Shown here piece after piece: positions 20,548 through 32,569 of a stretch of DNA of 64,000 nucleotides (positions within the stretch are counted from its first letter, which is position 1; every line of letters begins with the position of its first letter). The DNA is from Paracamarosporium sp. OC-R06-R3 (Eukaryota; Ascomycota; Dothideomycetes; Pleosporales; Didymosphaeriaceae), in NCBI GenBank assembly GCA_019828545.1, contig JACVRA010000138.1, positions 124,001 to 188,000 of the forward strand, read 5' to 3'. Below the pieces are notes generated by a model. It did no database searches. It saw only the letters and a program-made list of their open reading frames with translations, and had not been told where the DNA came from. The translations under genes were made by a program, and so were the position numbers.

Positions 20548-23500
20548 TCAACTGACTCTCTCGAAGGTGGGTCCTAGGTCCTCTCTCTTCTCCACCAACT
20601 CTGCGCTCATCTGGCTATTCTGTGCGTCACTCAATGCCTTCAAAATCCCACTTTCCGCCTTCTCTCTCACCATCCTTCTCAAAGCTTGAATCAGAAAACC
20701 CGAGAAGACATCCACACTCCACTCGTCAGGTAGGATACCAAGAACATCTGCGATATCAAACCAGCCACCGAACCGCTCAAGCAGCACACCAGTCTGCTCT
20801 ATGCGCTGCGCGAGATCGTCCAAACGAAGAAACTCCTGAAGCAGATAGTTGAAGAGACGAGATTGCTCGGATTTGGTGGGGAGCTCGGACTGAGGTACAT
20901 AGCCCGAGCCTGAAGGGCGGAAGATAGAAGACCCGCCGTACAGGCAGTATGATATCGCGGTGTCGTAGTCGCCCAGGCCATGCGTGAGTAGACGTAGCGC
21001 TTCCGGGTGGCGACCTTGTCGGCCATTGAGAATGATCATTTCTGGAACCAGCTCCTGTTCATAGGGCTGTAGGCGAGAAAGGATAGACGGCACATCGTAC
21101 GAAGACGTGGCTGGCTGATTCGATCCCAAAAGCTGGAGGAGTCGTAAACGCGCGTGCCACCACTCTGCGTCGATTGCGTTGTCGGTAATAAATTGGCGGT
21201 AGGTAGGCTTCGGAGAATGTAGAATGCGGTATGTTTCGTAGGTTTGAAGCAGTGTCTCTCGCGATGAAGGGACATTCTCAAGCTCGGTGAGGACGGTATC
21301 GAGATAGAACGCAATGAGCTCGTTTACGTATTGTGTGTGCTGCCAGCAGTTAGCAATCGACCGGAAATCATGTGGTAAGGTGCGACATACTTTTTTCTCG
21401 AAGACCAGATACTCGAGGTATTCTTTGACAGCGCCCGGGGCCTTCTCCCTGAGTACCGCTACAGCGCGCGTAGGATCAAATTTGACTCTACTCCGGTCAT
21501 CTGCGAACACTTGTACACCAAGCCTCGGGTTGCGGTTGGCTAACCACGAACCGTACTCCTCCACAATGGACTGATCGCGGATTCTGGTCAGGTACTTCCG
21601 TACCTCGTTTTCGCCATCGAGGAACTCTCCACCTTCATCCGCTTCTCCTTCAAGAATGCGCCGCCAGGTATTGAGCACCTTGGCTGCCTTCTCTGCCGCC
21701 TTGCTGTTTCCCTGATAGAGTCGACTCAACAAATATAGTCGCTTAAATTGCTGTAGTAGCACTATAGCTCGGTCCAAGCATTCAACGTCTTTGTCTACGA
21801 ACTCATTGAGTTCAGATCTAATGGACCCAGCTGTAGCTGGGCCCTTTGGATTGCCTTGGTCTTGGAGCAAGAGAATTCTTAACAGGGCGGCGTCGACAGA
21901 TTGAAACACGTATGGGTCGTTTGTTACACTTGCCATACCTTTCTGTCTTTTCCAGAAGGACAGGTACCGCTTTATTACCTGGAGTAGGTTATCACCAAAA
22001 GGCCCTTTGACGTCAGCGGACATGGCAGACAGCTTGTTCTGCACTAAAAACTGTTCGATAAGTGTCGTAATACCCCCAGATATTTGTATACCTTCTGGAC
22101 CTTGAACAACCTCCTCATTCAGCATTGGAAGTATCGAGAGGACGACGCGAGGGTCGATCTCCCCCTCTATCAGTGCTTGCTCGGTAATGCGCTTCTCATT
22201 TTCAAACACGATGATGTTGGTTCGAGTTCTAAGAATCAAATCCATGAAGAGTAAGACCGAGGCTTTTTGCCGAATGTAGATGAGGCTGAGGTACTCTGAC
22301 TCATTGCGCGCTTCTTGCCCTCGTATATCGCCGAGTATCGTCTCTAACAGGCGTCTGTTGGGTTGGATGCGCCCTCCATCCCCAGTGGAGGTGAATTGCG
22401 CCTCTTCTAATCGAGAATCTAGCCTGATCACTAGAGGGCTTCGCACAGCCCACCAAATCTGATCACCGGCCCATAGCACAATCTTAGTTTGCAGTTTTGA
22501 CAATCGCTCTGTGAACTCAAGATCGGCCTTCTCTTGCGCGGCCTTTGTTTTGTTGGGCTCCGATGACGTTGTTGATGAAGTTGATGGTGACTGGAGTCGT
22601 TTGATCATGAGTTTCGTGCCTATCTCGGAAAGCGTAAGATCCACTGGCTTTACCACTGTCCGCATGCCCAGAGGCGTGGCAACCTGTTCCTTCGAGTCGG
22701 AAATCCCGAGCAAACGCAAATCTAGCCATTCCTTGGAGGCTTCCGCTTCAGCAGCATCTAGATCCCATCGCTGGATCTCAACACCATATCTGAGCTGACC
22801 ATCTTCCTCGCTGTGCACAACAGCCAAAACATAACCTTCTTCTGCATCCATGTCCGGTCCCATGGACATGGACAGGTCAATTCCTGAACCATCTACGACA
22901 ATCGCGTCGGGATAGCTGGCAAATGATATGCTGCCGCGAGACATGTCTCCGTCCAGGTTGACAAACATACCGACACCTCGGTCGGAAGGAGTGGTACCCA
23001 CAGTCAATAGAAACTCATTAGGTGTCGGCGAGGCGACGAGCGGTTTCAACGGGACAAAAGCAGGAAGTGCTTCGGTTTTGTCTTCTGCTTGCGTAGCTTC
23101 CTCTGTGGGTGGAGGAGGTGGTAGGGGTTTATCAGGCGAGTTGGCACGGGATCTGGGTAGGCTCGTCGTCCTTTCAGGGAGGCCTCTATTCGGTGAACGG
23201 CCTGGAGATGGGGCCGGTGCCGGCGAAATATTTCGAGATAGAGATTCAGGCACATCGAAGCCATATCTTTGTGCGGGCGCGCGAGGGCTTTGGGTGCGCG
23301 AATCCAGACCAGATGTGCCAAAGAGACCCATACTTGTGCTTCTAGAGTGACCTCGTGCATCTTCCTGTGCATGAACACCCGCCGACGAAACGCTCCTTGA
23401 AGGCGGCTGCAGCGTGGCAGTGATGTCTTCGGCTGCGCCCCCTACGTCGCCAGCATCCGGATCCAGGGAAGATATGGGGAACAGACCGATCTTCTGTTGC

Positions 23501-24169
23501 TGCTCCACGTCAAGCAGCGCATAGGAATGAGAGTCGGCAGCGCAGGAGAATGCATCTCGGCGTACGGACACAAGACAGCCCCCGTACTCTATCGCCTTGA
23601 GACCCCGAGGAGCACCGTCTTCTGTGATTCTGACCATTCGCGTCCTGCTCTTCTGCCCCACCATGACCACAGCGCCGTCGCTATCATCCTCTGCATTCAG
23701 GTCCAAGCCGCCAATCCAAGACGACGAGAATGACTTCGCATTGGAGTCGGGGCTCAGTTCGGGCAGGGTGTAGAAGCTCAGGTAGTTGTTGCATCGTATG
23801 CAAGCCTTGTTGACCTGGGGCAGCAGGAGGATCTGCTGGACGCCGGCATCGCTCGCTTGGTTGTACGTGGGCTCAAGCCTGGATGCTATTATGGCGGTTG
23901 GCTCTTCGGCGGGATCGTTGGTTTCGGCGGGCAGGAGCACGAAGTGGAGGACCTCTGCAGCGGAGGTGCCCACGTAGAGATTGTTGTCTGTAAGCTTTAA
24001 TTGATTGTGCCTATGTTGTGTGTGAAGCATGCAACATACCCCATACCTCGACGCAGGTGATGTGCACGTCGGCGGAGTGGCCGTCAGCGGATAGCGGCAG
24101 GTTGGAGACGAGCTTGCGCAGGATGTAGGCGCCATCCTGCGGGGGCGGACGGGAGGATGTTTCTGCCAT
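20548..24169 (-). CDS. VPS3: CORVET tethering complex subunit Vps3 (TGFBRAP1-like)
   Basis: Three exons: 24169-24040, 23987-21391, 21339-20548; 1172 aa. Exon 1 starts MAETSSRPPPQDGAYILRKL; a 52-nt intron sits in the Asp codon of VEVWDNNLYVGTS. A second intron of 51 nt (donor GTATGT, branch GCTAAC) is in frame and stop-free, so it hides in the open frame; splicing gives VFEKK-HTQYVNELIAFYLD. The first ~450 residues form the CNH (citron homology) domain with an inserted Pro/Ser-rich part, then a long helical region with Vps39-type domains ending PDEWSVDVFSGFLIQALRRM. VPS3 with Vps8 links Rab5-positive endosomes in the CORVET complex; VPS39/Vam6 is the nearest alternative, but the start DGAYILRKLV...LPLSADG..DVHITCVE is that of the fungal TGFBRAP1-like group. 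Confidence 0.87.
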
Positions 24170-24426
24170 GGTGGAACTGTGCTCGGGGCGCCATGGCTCT
24201 CTACGCGCAACAGAGCGAGCTCATGGCGGGCGCGGGTGGTGGAGGAGGCCTGGGGGATGGGAGCTGGCGCGGGACCAGCCAATCGGTAGTGGCCCCCAGC
24301 CCGCATCACCATGCAGCGTGAAAGCTGTCTGCAACCGTCAACACGCACCAGCCCATGCGCCGCAGAGCCCGTATGCGCGGCCTATGAACTAATTCGCACG
24401 CCCACCGCCACGCACTCAAACGAACC
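24170..24426. promoter_or_regulatory. Shared divergent promoter of VPS3 and COY1
   Basis: 257 bp between two outward-pointing start codons. It must hold both core promoters. No TATA box is evident. Both products serve membrane traffic (endosome and Golgi), so joint expression is plausible but not shown. Confidence 0.55.
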
Positions 24427-26804
24427 ATGCAGAGCGTCTCGGATGCCGAGAGCAGGAGCTCGCAGGATGCGCCCAGGAATGAAGGCAGCTCTGCGCCCGG
24501 TGCAGGCGACGGCACAGAGGAAAACAAGTTCCAGAAGGCCATAGGCGCATGGCGCAGTATGCTGCAATGCCATCGATAGCACTGGGTCGCGCTGACCGTG
24601 GATGCAGACATCGACCTGACCACCCTCGTGCCGCAGCTCGACACGGTAGCCTCAGACCTCGTGGCACACCAGAGAGACACCCTCACCCAGCGCAAAGACC
24701 TCGCCCAGAAGACCAAGGACTTTCGCAAGCTCGACGATGCAAGCAAGTTGAACGACATCAAAGGCCTGCTGAAGTGTATGCTGCCCTTCTACATGCACTG
24801 CACGCGTGCTTACTGACAGACTGCAGCATACCAAGGCTTCATCGACCTCATATCGAACCAATCCAAGACCGTCCAGGCCGCTTTCTTCCAGCTCTACTCC
24901 CCGCTCTCCGAGGCACCCGACCCTTATCCCCTCCTCGAAGCATCCATCGACTCGCTGGTGACGGCCGAAGAAACCGTGCCGAAGCTCACATCGGAAAACG
25001 AACGTCTGCAGAAGACGGTATCAAAGCTGACATCGCAATTGGAAGAGGCGGAGAAGAAACTGGAAGAAGAGCGAACAGCCCGTAAAGCGTTGGAGGACGC
25101 CCGAGACAGCAAGATCAAAGAAGTGGAAACGTCATGGGAAGCCGTGCTGAGCGAAAAGCAGGACAACTGGGAGTCCAAGGAGAAGAGCTTGGAGGAGAAG
25201 GTCGAGAGCCAAGACAGGCTGTTGAAGGAGCTGAAGGCGAGCTACGAGGTCTCGCAGAGGCTTGGCAAGGGCGACGAAGCCGAAGGGGACAGCGGTCGGG
25301 GGGCGACAGCTGCTGAGCTCGAAATTGTCAGCTCCGAGTTGGAGAGGACGAGCCACCGTCTTGCCGAAGTCGAAGCTCGGAACGAACAGCTGCGCCTTGA
25401 ATTGGCACAGTCCGCCTCCGCTCAGGTTACCCAGCAAGTTCCGGTAGAAGACGATCCGGCCTTCCTCAGATTGCAGTCCGAGAATTCTTCCCTTTTGCGT
25501 AAATTGGAGTCCGCCCGGTTCGAGAAGGACTCTGATAAGACACGCTTGGAGACTGAGACTCGCAGCCTAGAGCGCGAGATCAAGACCCTGAAGAGTGAGA
25601 AGGATGCCCTTCGCGAGAAGGTCCAGAGGTGGAGTGACTATGACAACGTTAAGCAGGAGCTCGAAGTGTTGAAGGTAAGTGCTCCAAACTGGCCCAGTCT
25701 TGACTATGGCCTCCTAATCCATCACAGTCAATCGAATTCGCGACAGGCGATGATGATGACGAAGCCACCGAGATTGCATTGTCACAAAACGGCGGCACCA
25801 GTAAGGACAAAGGCGAGACACTGGAGCAGCTTCTCCTTGCGCGCAACAAGAAGCTCAGTAATGAGCTTACGGTATTGCGAGTCTCGCACCAGGATCTGCA
25901 AAGCCGACTGGAAGCTCTGCAAGAAGAACTTTCCAACACTAACATGGAGCTAGAGAAGTCGAAAGTACTGAACGAGACCTTAGAAGCTGACCTGGAGAAG
26001 GTACAGCAAGAAGCCTCAAACGCCTTCGACCCGTCGGCAATGTCAGTGGCTGGCACACGCTATCCACAATCTTCTTTCGCAGGAACCCGCCGTGGAAGAG
26101 CGTCCTCGCCTACATCATCCATCATCTCAGGCTTCGACCCAGCCCACACTCAACAAAACAGCTTGTCTGCCTTACGAGCAGGCGAATCCGTAGGCGGCGG
26201 CCCAGGCATCCTGCCCATGGTGACGGCCCAGCGCGACCGCTTCAAAAAGCGCAACGCAGAGCTCGAAGCCGAGCTCCAAAAGAGCTACCAGACCGTCTCG
26301 TCTCTGCGCTCCGAGGTCGCCGCCCTGCAAAAGGACAACCTAGACCTCTACGAGAAGACACGCTACGTCTCTTCGTACAACCGCGGGCCCGCCTCGTCCG
26401 CCAACGCACACGCCGCAAACCCTAACACCATGCCCCTCTACACCTCAGACAACACGTCCTCGGGCCTCACCATGGACCGATACCGCTCAGCATACGAATC
26501 CAACATTTCTCCTTTTGCCGCGTTCCGTGGGCGAGAATCCGCACGCGCGTTTAGACGCATGCATGTTCTCGAGCGCATGGTCTTTAGAGTCACGAGGCTG
26601 GTGTTGCAGACGAGGACTAGCAGGAATCTGTTTGCAGCGTATCTGTTTGGATTGCATTTCATGGTTTTCTGGATGCTGTTCTCGTATGCGGGTGCGCATA
26701 CGAGTACGGTTGCGACGGCCGCGCCGGCTGGGGGACCCATTGCTGCGGCGGCGGAAGGGGGGTCTGTCTGGCACACGGAAGACTTTGATGACAAAGGGAA
26801 GTAG
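24427..26804 (+). CDS. COY1: Golgi membrane protein CASP (Coy1)
   Basis: Four exons: 24427-24556, 24608-24775, 24827-25674, 25728-26804; 740 aa. Joins give AWRNIDLTTLVPQLD, LLKSYQGFIDL and EVLKSIEFATGDDDDE, with introns of 51-53 nt. The second donor is GTATGC at 24776, not the earlier GTGTAT, because only that keeps frame. Most of the protein is coiled coil (about residues 150-500), with a Ser/Gly-rich break. The CASP C-terminal domain follows: DNLDLYEKTRYVSSY, MDRYRSAYESNISPFAAFRG, RMHVLERMVFRVTR and the single C-terminal membrane segment LFAAYLFGLHFMVFWMLF. It is a tail-anchored golgin-like protein in retrograde intra-Golgi transport. Confidence 0.93.
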
Positions 26805-27677
26805 TTGGAATAGGAAGAAGAAAAGGGGGGTAATGAGTATTTGGGTTACATGATGTACGATTGAGCGTTTGTAACGGATTGTTCTGGAGTTGTTGCATGC
26901 GAAACAATTTTATCCTCTTTCGTATCCTCGATCTCATTGCAACTCGTTCCCAGACTACCTGTCCTCGCTCGGGGAAGTAACCTATTCGGCGTGATGTGCT
27001 AGGAGCGAAGTCCTACGATCGGCTGACCCAGATCGCCGGGTACCACACTCTCTTTCTTCCTCCACGATAGTAAGCTACTCCATCAGACCACCTACAAAAT
27101 TCTCCATCTGAAATGGAAGACTCTTCAAAGCCTGCGCAGAACGTTACTCAACTAACCACTCGCCCACCCAATCAACCCCAAACTACCCCATTTCAGCATC
27201 CCCAATAAACAAATACACACACCACCAATCTCGCAGCCCTCCCACTTATCCTATTTCCGAACTCTACCGTGACGTACACACCATCCCTCGGCTTCTCCGT
27301 TCGCCAACCTGCAGAGCCTTACCCCTGCCTAGCCCACGTCGTACGACACCACGCTTCCGAAACAGGAACCAAAGCCATCATGTACTACGCACTGCTACAA
27401 GTATCAAGTACTGAAAACACGCCGGAGAGAACGGGGCGTGGGATACGTATCTTATGCTGTGGAACGGTGGAAATAAGGATGTGCGGTGGATGCGATGGAT
27501 ATATCTTCTCGCAGTGGTAGCTGTGGCCGCGGTCGCGTTTTGTAGGTATTTCAGCTCAGTGTCTGTCGTAAGACTAGATTTCAGCACGAATTCTTTTGAT
27601 TTCTGGTACTTGGGTTTCTTTCTGGGCGTACGTAGAAGAACGCATCTTTTTTACTAAGACTACGACTACGGCTTTAC
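26805..27677. other. Intergenic region without a recognisable gene
   Basis: About 870 bp between COY1 and the rhodopsin-like gene. Nothing recognisable; presumably the COY1 3' UTR and the promoter of the next gene. Confidence 0.5.
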
Positions 27678-29066
27678 ATGGCTCTCCACGACCCGGAAAG
27701 CACCGCTCGACATGGCCAGCGTCTCTCGCGCATCACGATCGCGCATTTGCTTCTAGCTTGGGTGTTTATCGCGTTGCGGACGTATACACGGAGCTGTGTG
27801 AAGCCGAACTTTGGGTGGGATGACTCGACGATGATATTTGCGGGTGTATGTCTAGGACGTCTTCAGTCTTCAGTCTAGTAGTATCCGTGCTTACTGTTCG
27901 ATAGATGATTTTTACTTCGTACTGTGCGTGTATCCTTTATATCGAGGCGCATGGAGGAGGAACGCATGTGACTAGTATATCTCAGCTTGGCGATCTTACG
28001 AAGGTGAGTTGCGGTTTGTTTTATCTTGATAGAGAGAGAGAGGCCTAAGCTGATTCAAATGAACAGTGGACTGTGGCAAGCGAAGCTACGTACATCGCAA
28101 CAATGACGACGCTTAAGATATCCGTCGGCATCTTCTTCGCTCGTATTGTGGTCAGGCGCTGGCAACTACTTACGATATATGCCACTGTCGCTATAAGTTG
28201 CGTTTCTGCTTCTGCATCGTTCTTCTACTGCCTTTTCAGATGCGGACCGGATCTCGATGCGTATGTGCTGCGGCAATTGAGAAATGCGTGTACCCCGAGG
28301 GGATTGGATAGGTTTTTCGCATACCAGCATGCGGCGTTTGCGTTCTCGACGGATTGCGTGTTCGTGGTGTTGCCAGTGCCTTTGTTGTGGAATACGAATA
28401 TGAGTCGGAAAGCGAAGGTGTCGATAGGATTTATCCTCTCTCTTGCTGCACTGTAAGACACATGTCTTGGTTAGTTTTGTGCTCGTACTGATATTGTAGT
28501 GGCTGTGTGTGCTCTGCTATCCGCTTTCGTTATGTGGATGGTCTGACGCAGATTGAAGATTTCTTCTGTGAGTGAGATGATACACACCTGATCCATCGGC
28601 ATGCTGAGTTTCTTTGTCAGGGAATGCAACGAATATATCGATTTGGTCTACCATTGAACCGGGAGCTGGGATCATGGCTGGCTGCATGGCGACGCTGAGA
28701 CCTCTTGTGAAGAAAGTTTTCGTGGGATTCCAGGCACTCCGCTCTTCCGCAACTGAAACCGCCGTGGAGGTGCAACCTGTTGAGTCCGTCGCCACTTCTT
28801 CGCTGCCTCGCAAAGAACCTGGAGTGGTTGGTGAAGTCCAGCATCGTGAAGTTGTTCTAGCAGGGGCTTCACAGGGAACGGGTTGTGGGAGTACCGAGTG
28901 CATCCTCTTACAAGCTGATGAGCAAAATAGCCTTCAACAAGACGAGAGCCTAGACCTAGGGAGAACGAGTACGTGGGCTTCTAGTAGTCATACTTGTGGT
29001 GTTCCCACGCACGTATCGGCGTCAAAGTCGCAATATACGAAACATGAATCGTGCGGCGGGGTCTGA
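27678..29066 (+). CDS. Seven-helix integral membrane protein, fungal rhodopsin-like/PTH11-type family
   Basis: Five exons: 27678-27845, 27905-28003, 28067-28452, 28500-28567, 28621-29066; 388 aa. All introns are GT-AG and 47-63 nt. The order is that of the fungal rhodopsin-like domain (formerly DUF3468): IAHLLLAWVFIALRTYTR in helix 1, FGWDDSTMIFAG before helix 2, then YIATMTTLKISVGIFFAR, a large loop with a Cys, FSTDCVFVVLPVPLLWNTNM and KAKVSIGFILSLAALG, then IRFRYVDGLTQIEDFFWNATNISIWSTIEPG. The IWSTIEPGAGI stretch and the polar Ser/Gln-rich tail of about 140 residues are typical. There is no CFEM domain. Relatives include PTH11-type receptor candidates; a ligand or signalling role is inference. 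Confidence 0.9.
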
Positions 29067-29611
29067 CGGCGGACCCCTTGCGGAGTGTTTTGTGCAAGCA
29101 TCGTACGATTGTTTGAAATGCTGTAAACCCCGGTTTCGAGAAACATGCAGCCTCATGTAGTCGGCTTCGGCCATTGGCATTCTGCGCCCGGAAAAGTTTC
29201 CAGCGTTCTTGCTTTTGGGAGGATTTAGCTTTTATAGATACAGCCTAGCAATATTATTGTGCTTGATCAAATGTGTTGGCCTGCTAAACGAACATGTATG
29301 CTTGAACGATGCTCTACCGTTCTTTGAAAACTACAAGTCTTACACGTGCTATGGTAGCCTTTGCTAATTGTCTGCCTTGTCCCGCTGCTTTGACCTGTCA
29401 AATCCATACTGGCACTACATAGTTCATTCTTCACAGAAAGCTGGACCGTCCACTTCCATCCGGACTTTTCCCTTGGACTAAAAATTCGACTCAACCACAG
29501 AGCTGTTGTCCTATAACACTCACATAGACTCATTTTACTCGCTAAGCGTACTAGCGTCCACTGGAGACCTTCAAATGAGCGTAAGAGCCTGGATACAGGC
29601 CAGAAATTGTC
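29067..29611. other. Intergenic region before the tRNA gene
   Basis: About 545 bp; no gene or repeat recognised. Confidence 0.5.
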
Positions 29612-29618
29612 AAAAAAA
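29612..29618 (-). terminator. RNA polymerase III terminator of the tRNA-Arg gene
   Basis: Seven consecutive T residues on the minus strand directly after the discriminator base, a standard Pol III stop. Confidence 0.9.
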
Positions 29619-29710
29619 CGAGGGACATGGGGCTCGAACCCACAACCTTTGGTGTGCTTCAGGCCTTGGAGCGACCGAAAACCAACGCGCTACCATTGCG
29701 CCAATCCCCC
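29619..29710 (-). tRNA. tRNA-Arg (anticodon UCG) with a 20-nt intron
   Basis: Read on the minus strand: acceptor GGGGGAT pairs with GTCCCTC; D arm GCGC-AATGGTA-GCGC; anticodon stem TTGGT pairs perfectly with ACCAA; variable loop AGGTT; T arm GTGGG-TTCGAGC-CCCAT; discriminator G. The anticodon loop is TTTCGG...C, so positions 34-36 are TCG. A 20-nt intron lies after position 37. Within it CTGAAG can pair with TTTCGG of the anticodon loop, as tRNA introns usually do. Without the intron the tRNA is 72 nt. Tryptophan was considered because the intron contains CTCCAAG, but that would break the anticodon stem. No CCA is encoded, as expected in eukaryotes. Confidence 0.92.
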
Positions 29711-30855
29711 GTAGGAGTTTGATGTGATTTGATGAAAGTTTGAGCAAATTATTAATATATATACTCACAACTCAGCGAGAGATGAATCTTCGTCTGATGT
29801 ATGAATCCTCCCAAAAAGGACTGCCGGATAAGAGTTTTCTGTGCTAGAGGGGAGTAGTGGGGCGATATGGAGGGGTAACGAACAATGACTCGACAAATTC
29901 TGAACGTCAGGGGTCCGGGTGGGGGACAACCATTCAACTCTCCCCTTTGGAAATTCGGGAGAAACCATCGCAATTGTAGGCTCAGAAGTAGCTATGTCAA
30001 TTTAACTGAGTCTATTTAGAGCATAGAGCTACGAGCGCGCTCTCAACAAGTACCTAATCCGTCGTACAGAAAAGTTCCTTCATCCGATTCCGTTCCTCTC
30101 CCCTTCTCATCCAGTTCAGAAAAGCCACCCGTTTCAGGTCCCCTGTTAACGCATGCGTGACGTTCTGCTCTACAGGCCGATCTCCCGCTTGGACCGTGCA
30201 GACGTGGAGCTGAATGGTCATTTCCGAAATAGCCCCCGATAACGCGCACAGCATTAAGGTGCCGCCTCCACATGAGTTGTTCGCTAGAAAAGGCTGGATC
30301 ATTGGAAGCTACCTATAAGCGGTATGTGAATTGACCGATCAAAGCGAATTATATGGAGAACTAAGGAGGCTCTACCTCGATGCTAAAGTTCAGCTCAAGA
30401 CCAGCGACAAGGCTGGATAGCGAGCGGACGATGCAAACACAGAACCGCGCTCCGCAGTATAGGTGACATCGCTGTGGAGTTCAATTGGTCTGGTTCTACA
30501 GAGACTGTTTGTGCACGCCTTAAGGCTGTTTGGAATCACAGCATAAATCGTATAGAAGATACGAATGTCCTACTTCACTGCACTCCTAACAAGATCCAAT
30601 ATCGCTGCCTGCACCGTTCGTAATCATGAAACAACGCTTCCGTGTGGCAGACGCCAAACATCCACTCCGCTCTCCGCGCAGAAGCCACGCTGATGGGCGC
30701 CTATCAAGAGGAAGGTCAAGCGACCTTATTCTATACACACTTCCCGACTTGCAACTCCCTACAAAATTTCTTTGTCTCGTCTACCTTCGTTCTTTTGACC
30801 AACTTGCAATTCATTCCTTCGTTTATTCGCTCGTTATACTTCACTTCTAGGCAGC
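29711..30855. other. Intergenic region without a recognisable gene
   Basis: About 1.1 kb. Frames up to about 98 codons occur, none with support. The last part is the promoter of the secreted-protein gene at 30856. Confidence 0.5.
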
Positions 30856-32569
30856 ATGCTGTCCCTTCCTTTCATTGCCCTAGTCGGAGCATTGGCGCAA
30901 AGCGCCTGGGGCAACTCCAACTTGGAGACCCATGTTGATAGTCTGGAGCTCATATCTGACTTTAACCCTGTTGTGTTTAGCGAGTTCATGAGAAATCCTC
31001 ACCATCAGCGAACGCCTTTCGCAGTACGCCAACTTGCCCAAACACAAACTATACTTACTCACAAGAGACAGGTCTCGCCTGATGGTAAAAACGGCTATCT
31101 TGCCTATCTCGAAGGTAGTAGCAATGTACATGTGCAAAAGGTTTTGTTAGACACATTTAAGAAAGATGGAGATGCTGTGACGGTCAATGGTGCCATGGAG
31201 GGTAAGCGTTTTCTCTTTTTAAATCCATGGATCGTACTGAAGATGTGCAGCAAGTGGCCTCGTCGCTCACAACGACGGATTCGCTCTTCTCACCCACATC
31301 AACATGACCCAGGATGATCCGGAAGAATACTGGACCCCCACAGTTGTACGCTACAAGAATGGAGAGCAAGCCTGGAGCACTCCAGTCGGCGGCAAGACCG
31401 TCACTTTCAACATGTTTCCAGACACGAAGTTCCGCGCCAACAAAGGTTCTCTTGATGGAGATCTCAAATTCGGAGGAAACGGCACGTATGCTGCTTTCTT
31501 CCGCGCAGAGTATTACGGCGGAACTGCGGCCGGGCACGGTGGCGATAGCATAGTCTATCTCGACGATGAAGGTTTGCGCATAGACGGCAAATACTCGCAG
31601 ACCCAGCATTGCGGACATGACTTCGGGATAGCAATCTCTACATCCGAAGAGATTCCTTTTGCTGCTGTGTGTACCTCTGACGACGGCAACATAAGTATCG
31701 CTTCGAGTGAGGAAGATGAGATGCCCACTATCGGCGATAAGCATCCCGAGGAGATGTTTGCTGCTGAAGCATTCGGAGGCACGCGTGGCTCGTACAGTGA
31801 CATGGTGCGTATGGGTACGGCCGAGTCGTATCTCCTTGCCTGGACCTCCAGACCTGATAGCGGAACCGATCAGGACACGCGTATCGTCCGTGTGGCTCAG
31901 ATGAGCTCAAAAGACACTGTAGGCCAAGGGCCAAAAGACGTCACGCAGCATCGAGACACGGTCGACTGTGTCAATGCGCGCATTGCTGCCATCGATGACA
32001 CCCGCGCACTTGTAACATGGGAAGAGAACGATGTCTCTGGTTGCGGCGGAGACTTCAACGGGTACGGATGCGGCAAGAGCGTCTATACTGGCACTAGGTT
32101 TCAGATCGTGGATGCGTCCGCTTCGAACCAGGGCTCTGGGTTTTCTTCGACCGACGTGTTTGTTTCCGGGGACATTGCTAAGGTGGGATCGAAGCTCTGC
32201 TGGCCGTATGTCAACATGAAGTGGAATGCTGGTACGGACCAGAGCTGGGGCGATACCGATGAGACGCCAGGAGCTACCGTGAGAAAGCTTTCCTTCGCAT
32301 GCTACGCTCCTGAAGAATCGTATGATCCATCGTCTGCGGCAACGGGTCCCGCAGGTGCAACTGAAACGGCATTTTCCGAGCCCTCCACAGTCAACATGGA
32401 GCAGGAATCGAAAACGATTCCCTCAGGGTTCGTCGCGGAACCTACGGATCAACCTTTTGTGATTACATACGAGATAGTACGGACCGTTACGTTGACCGAT
32501 TGGTCGCCGACGACTCAATATCCTGTTGAGGTGGTGCCTACAACTTTCGTTACCATTGCCAGTCTATGA
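30856..32569 (+). CDS. Secreted protein of unknown function, probably beta-rich
   Basis: Two exons, 30856-31201 and 31251-32569, 554 aa. The 49-nt intron (donor GTAAGC, acceptor GTGCAG) joins AMEA-SGLVAHNDGFALLTH; the later AG at 31255 would break frame. A signal peptide (MLSLPFIALVGALAQSAWG) is followed by a propeptide-like region with HKRQ, a possible dibasic processing site (KR). The rest has repeated features such as GLVAHNDGFALLTH, GGNGTYAAFFRAEYYGG and ESYLLAWTSRPDSG, spaced like blades of a propeller, and paired Cys residues (CVNARIA, SGCGGDFNGYGC, KLCWPY, FACYAPE). The last ~95 residues are Ser/Thr/Pro-rich. I do not recognise a family or an active site. No GPI-type hydrophobic tail is seen. 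Confidence 0.8.

Noticed and set aside
29640..29700. tRNA-Trp instead of tRNA-Arg
   Set aside because: CTCCAAG in the intron resembles a Trp anticodon loop, but using it destroys the perfect TTGGT/ACCAA anticodon stem.
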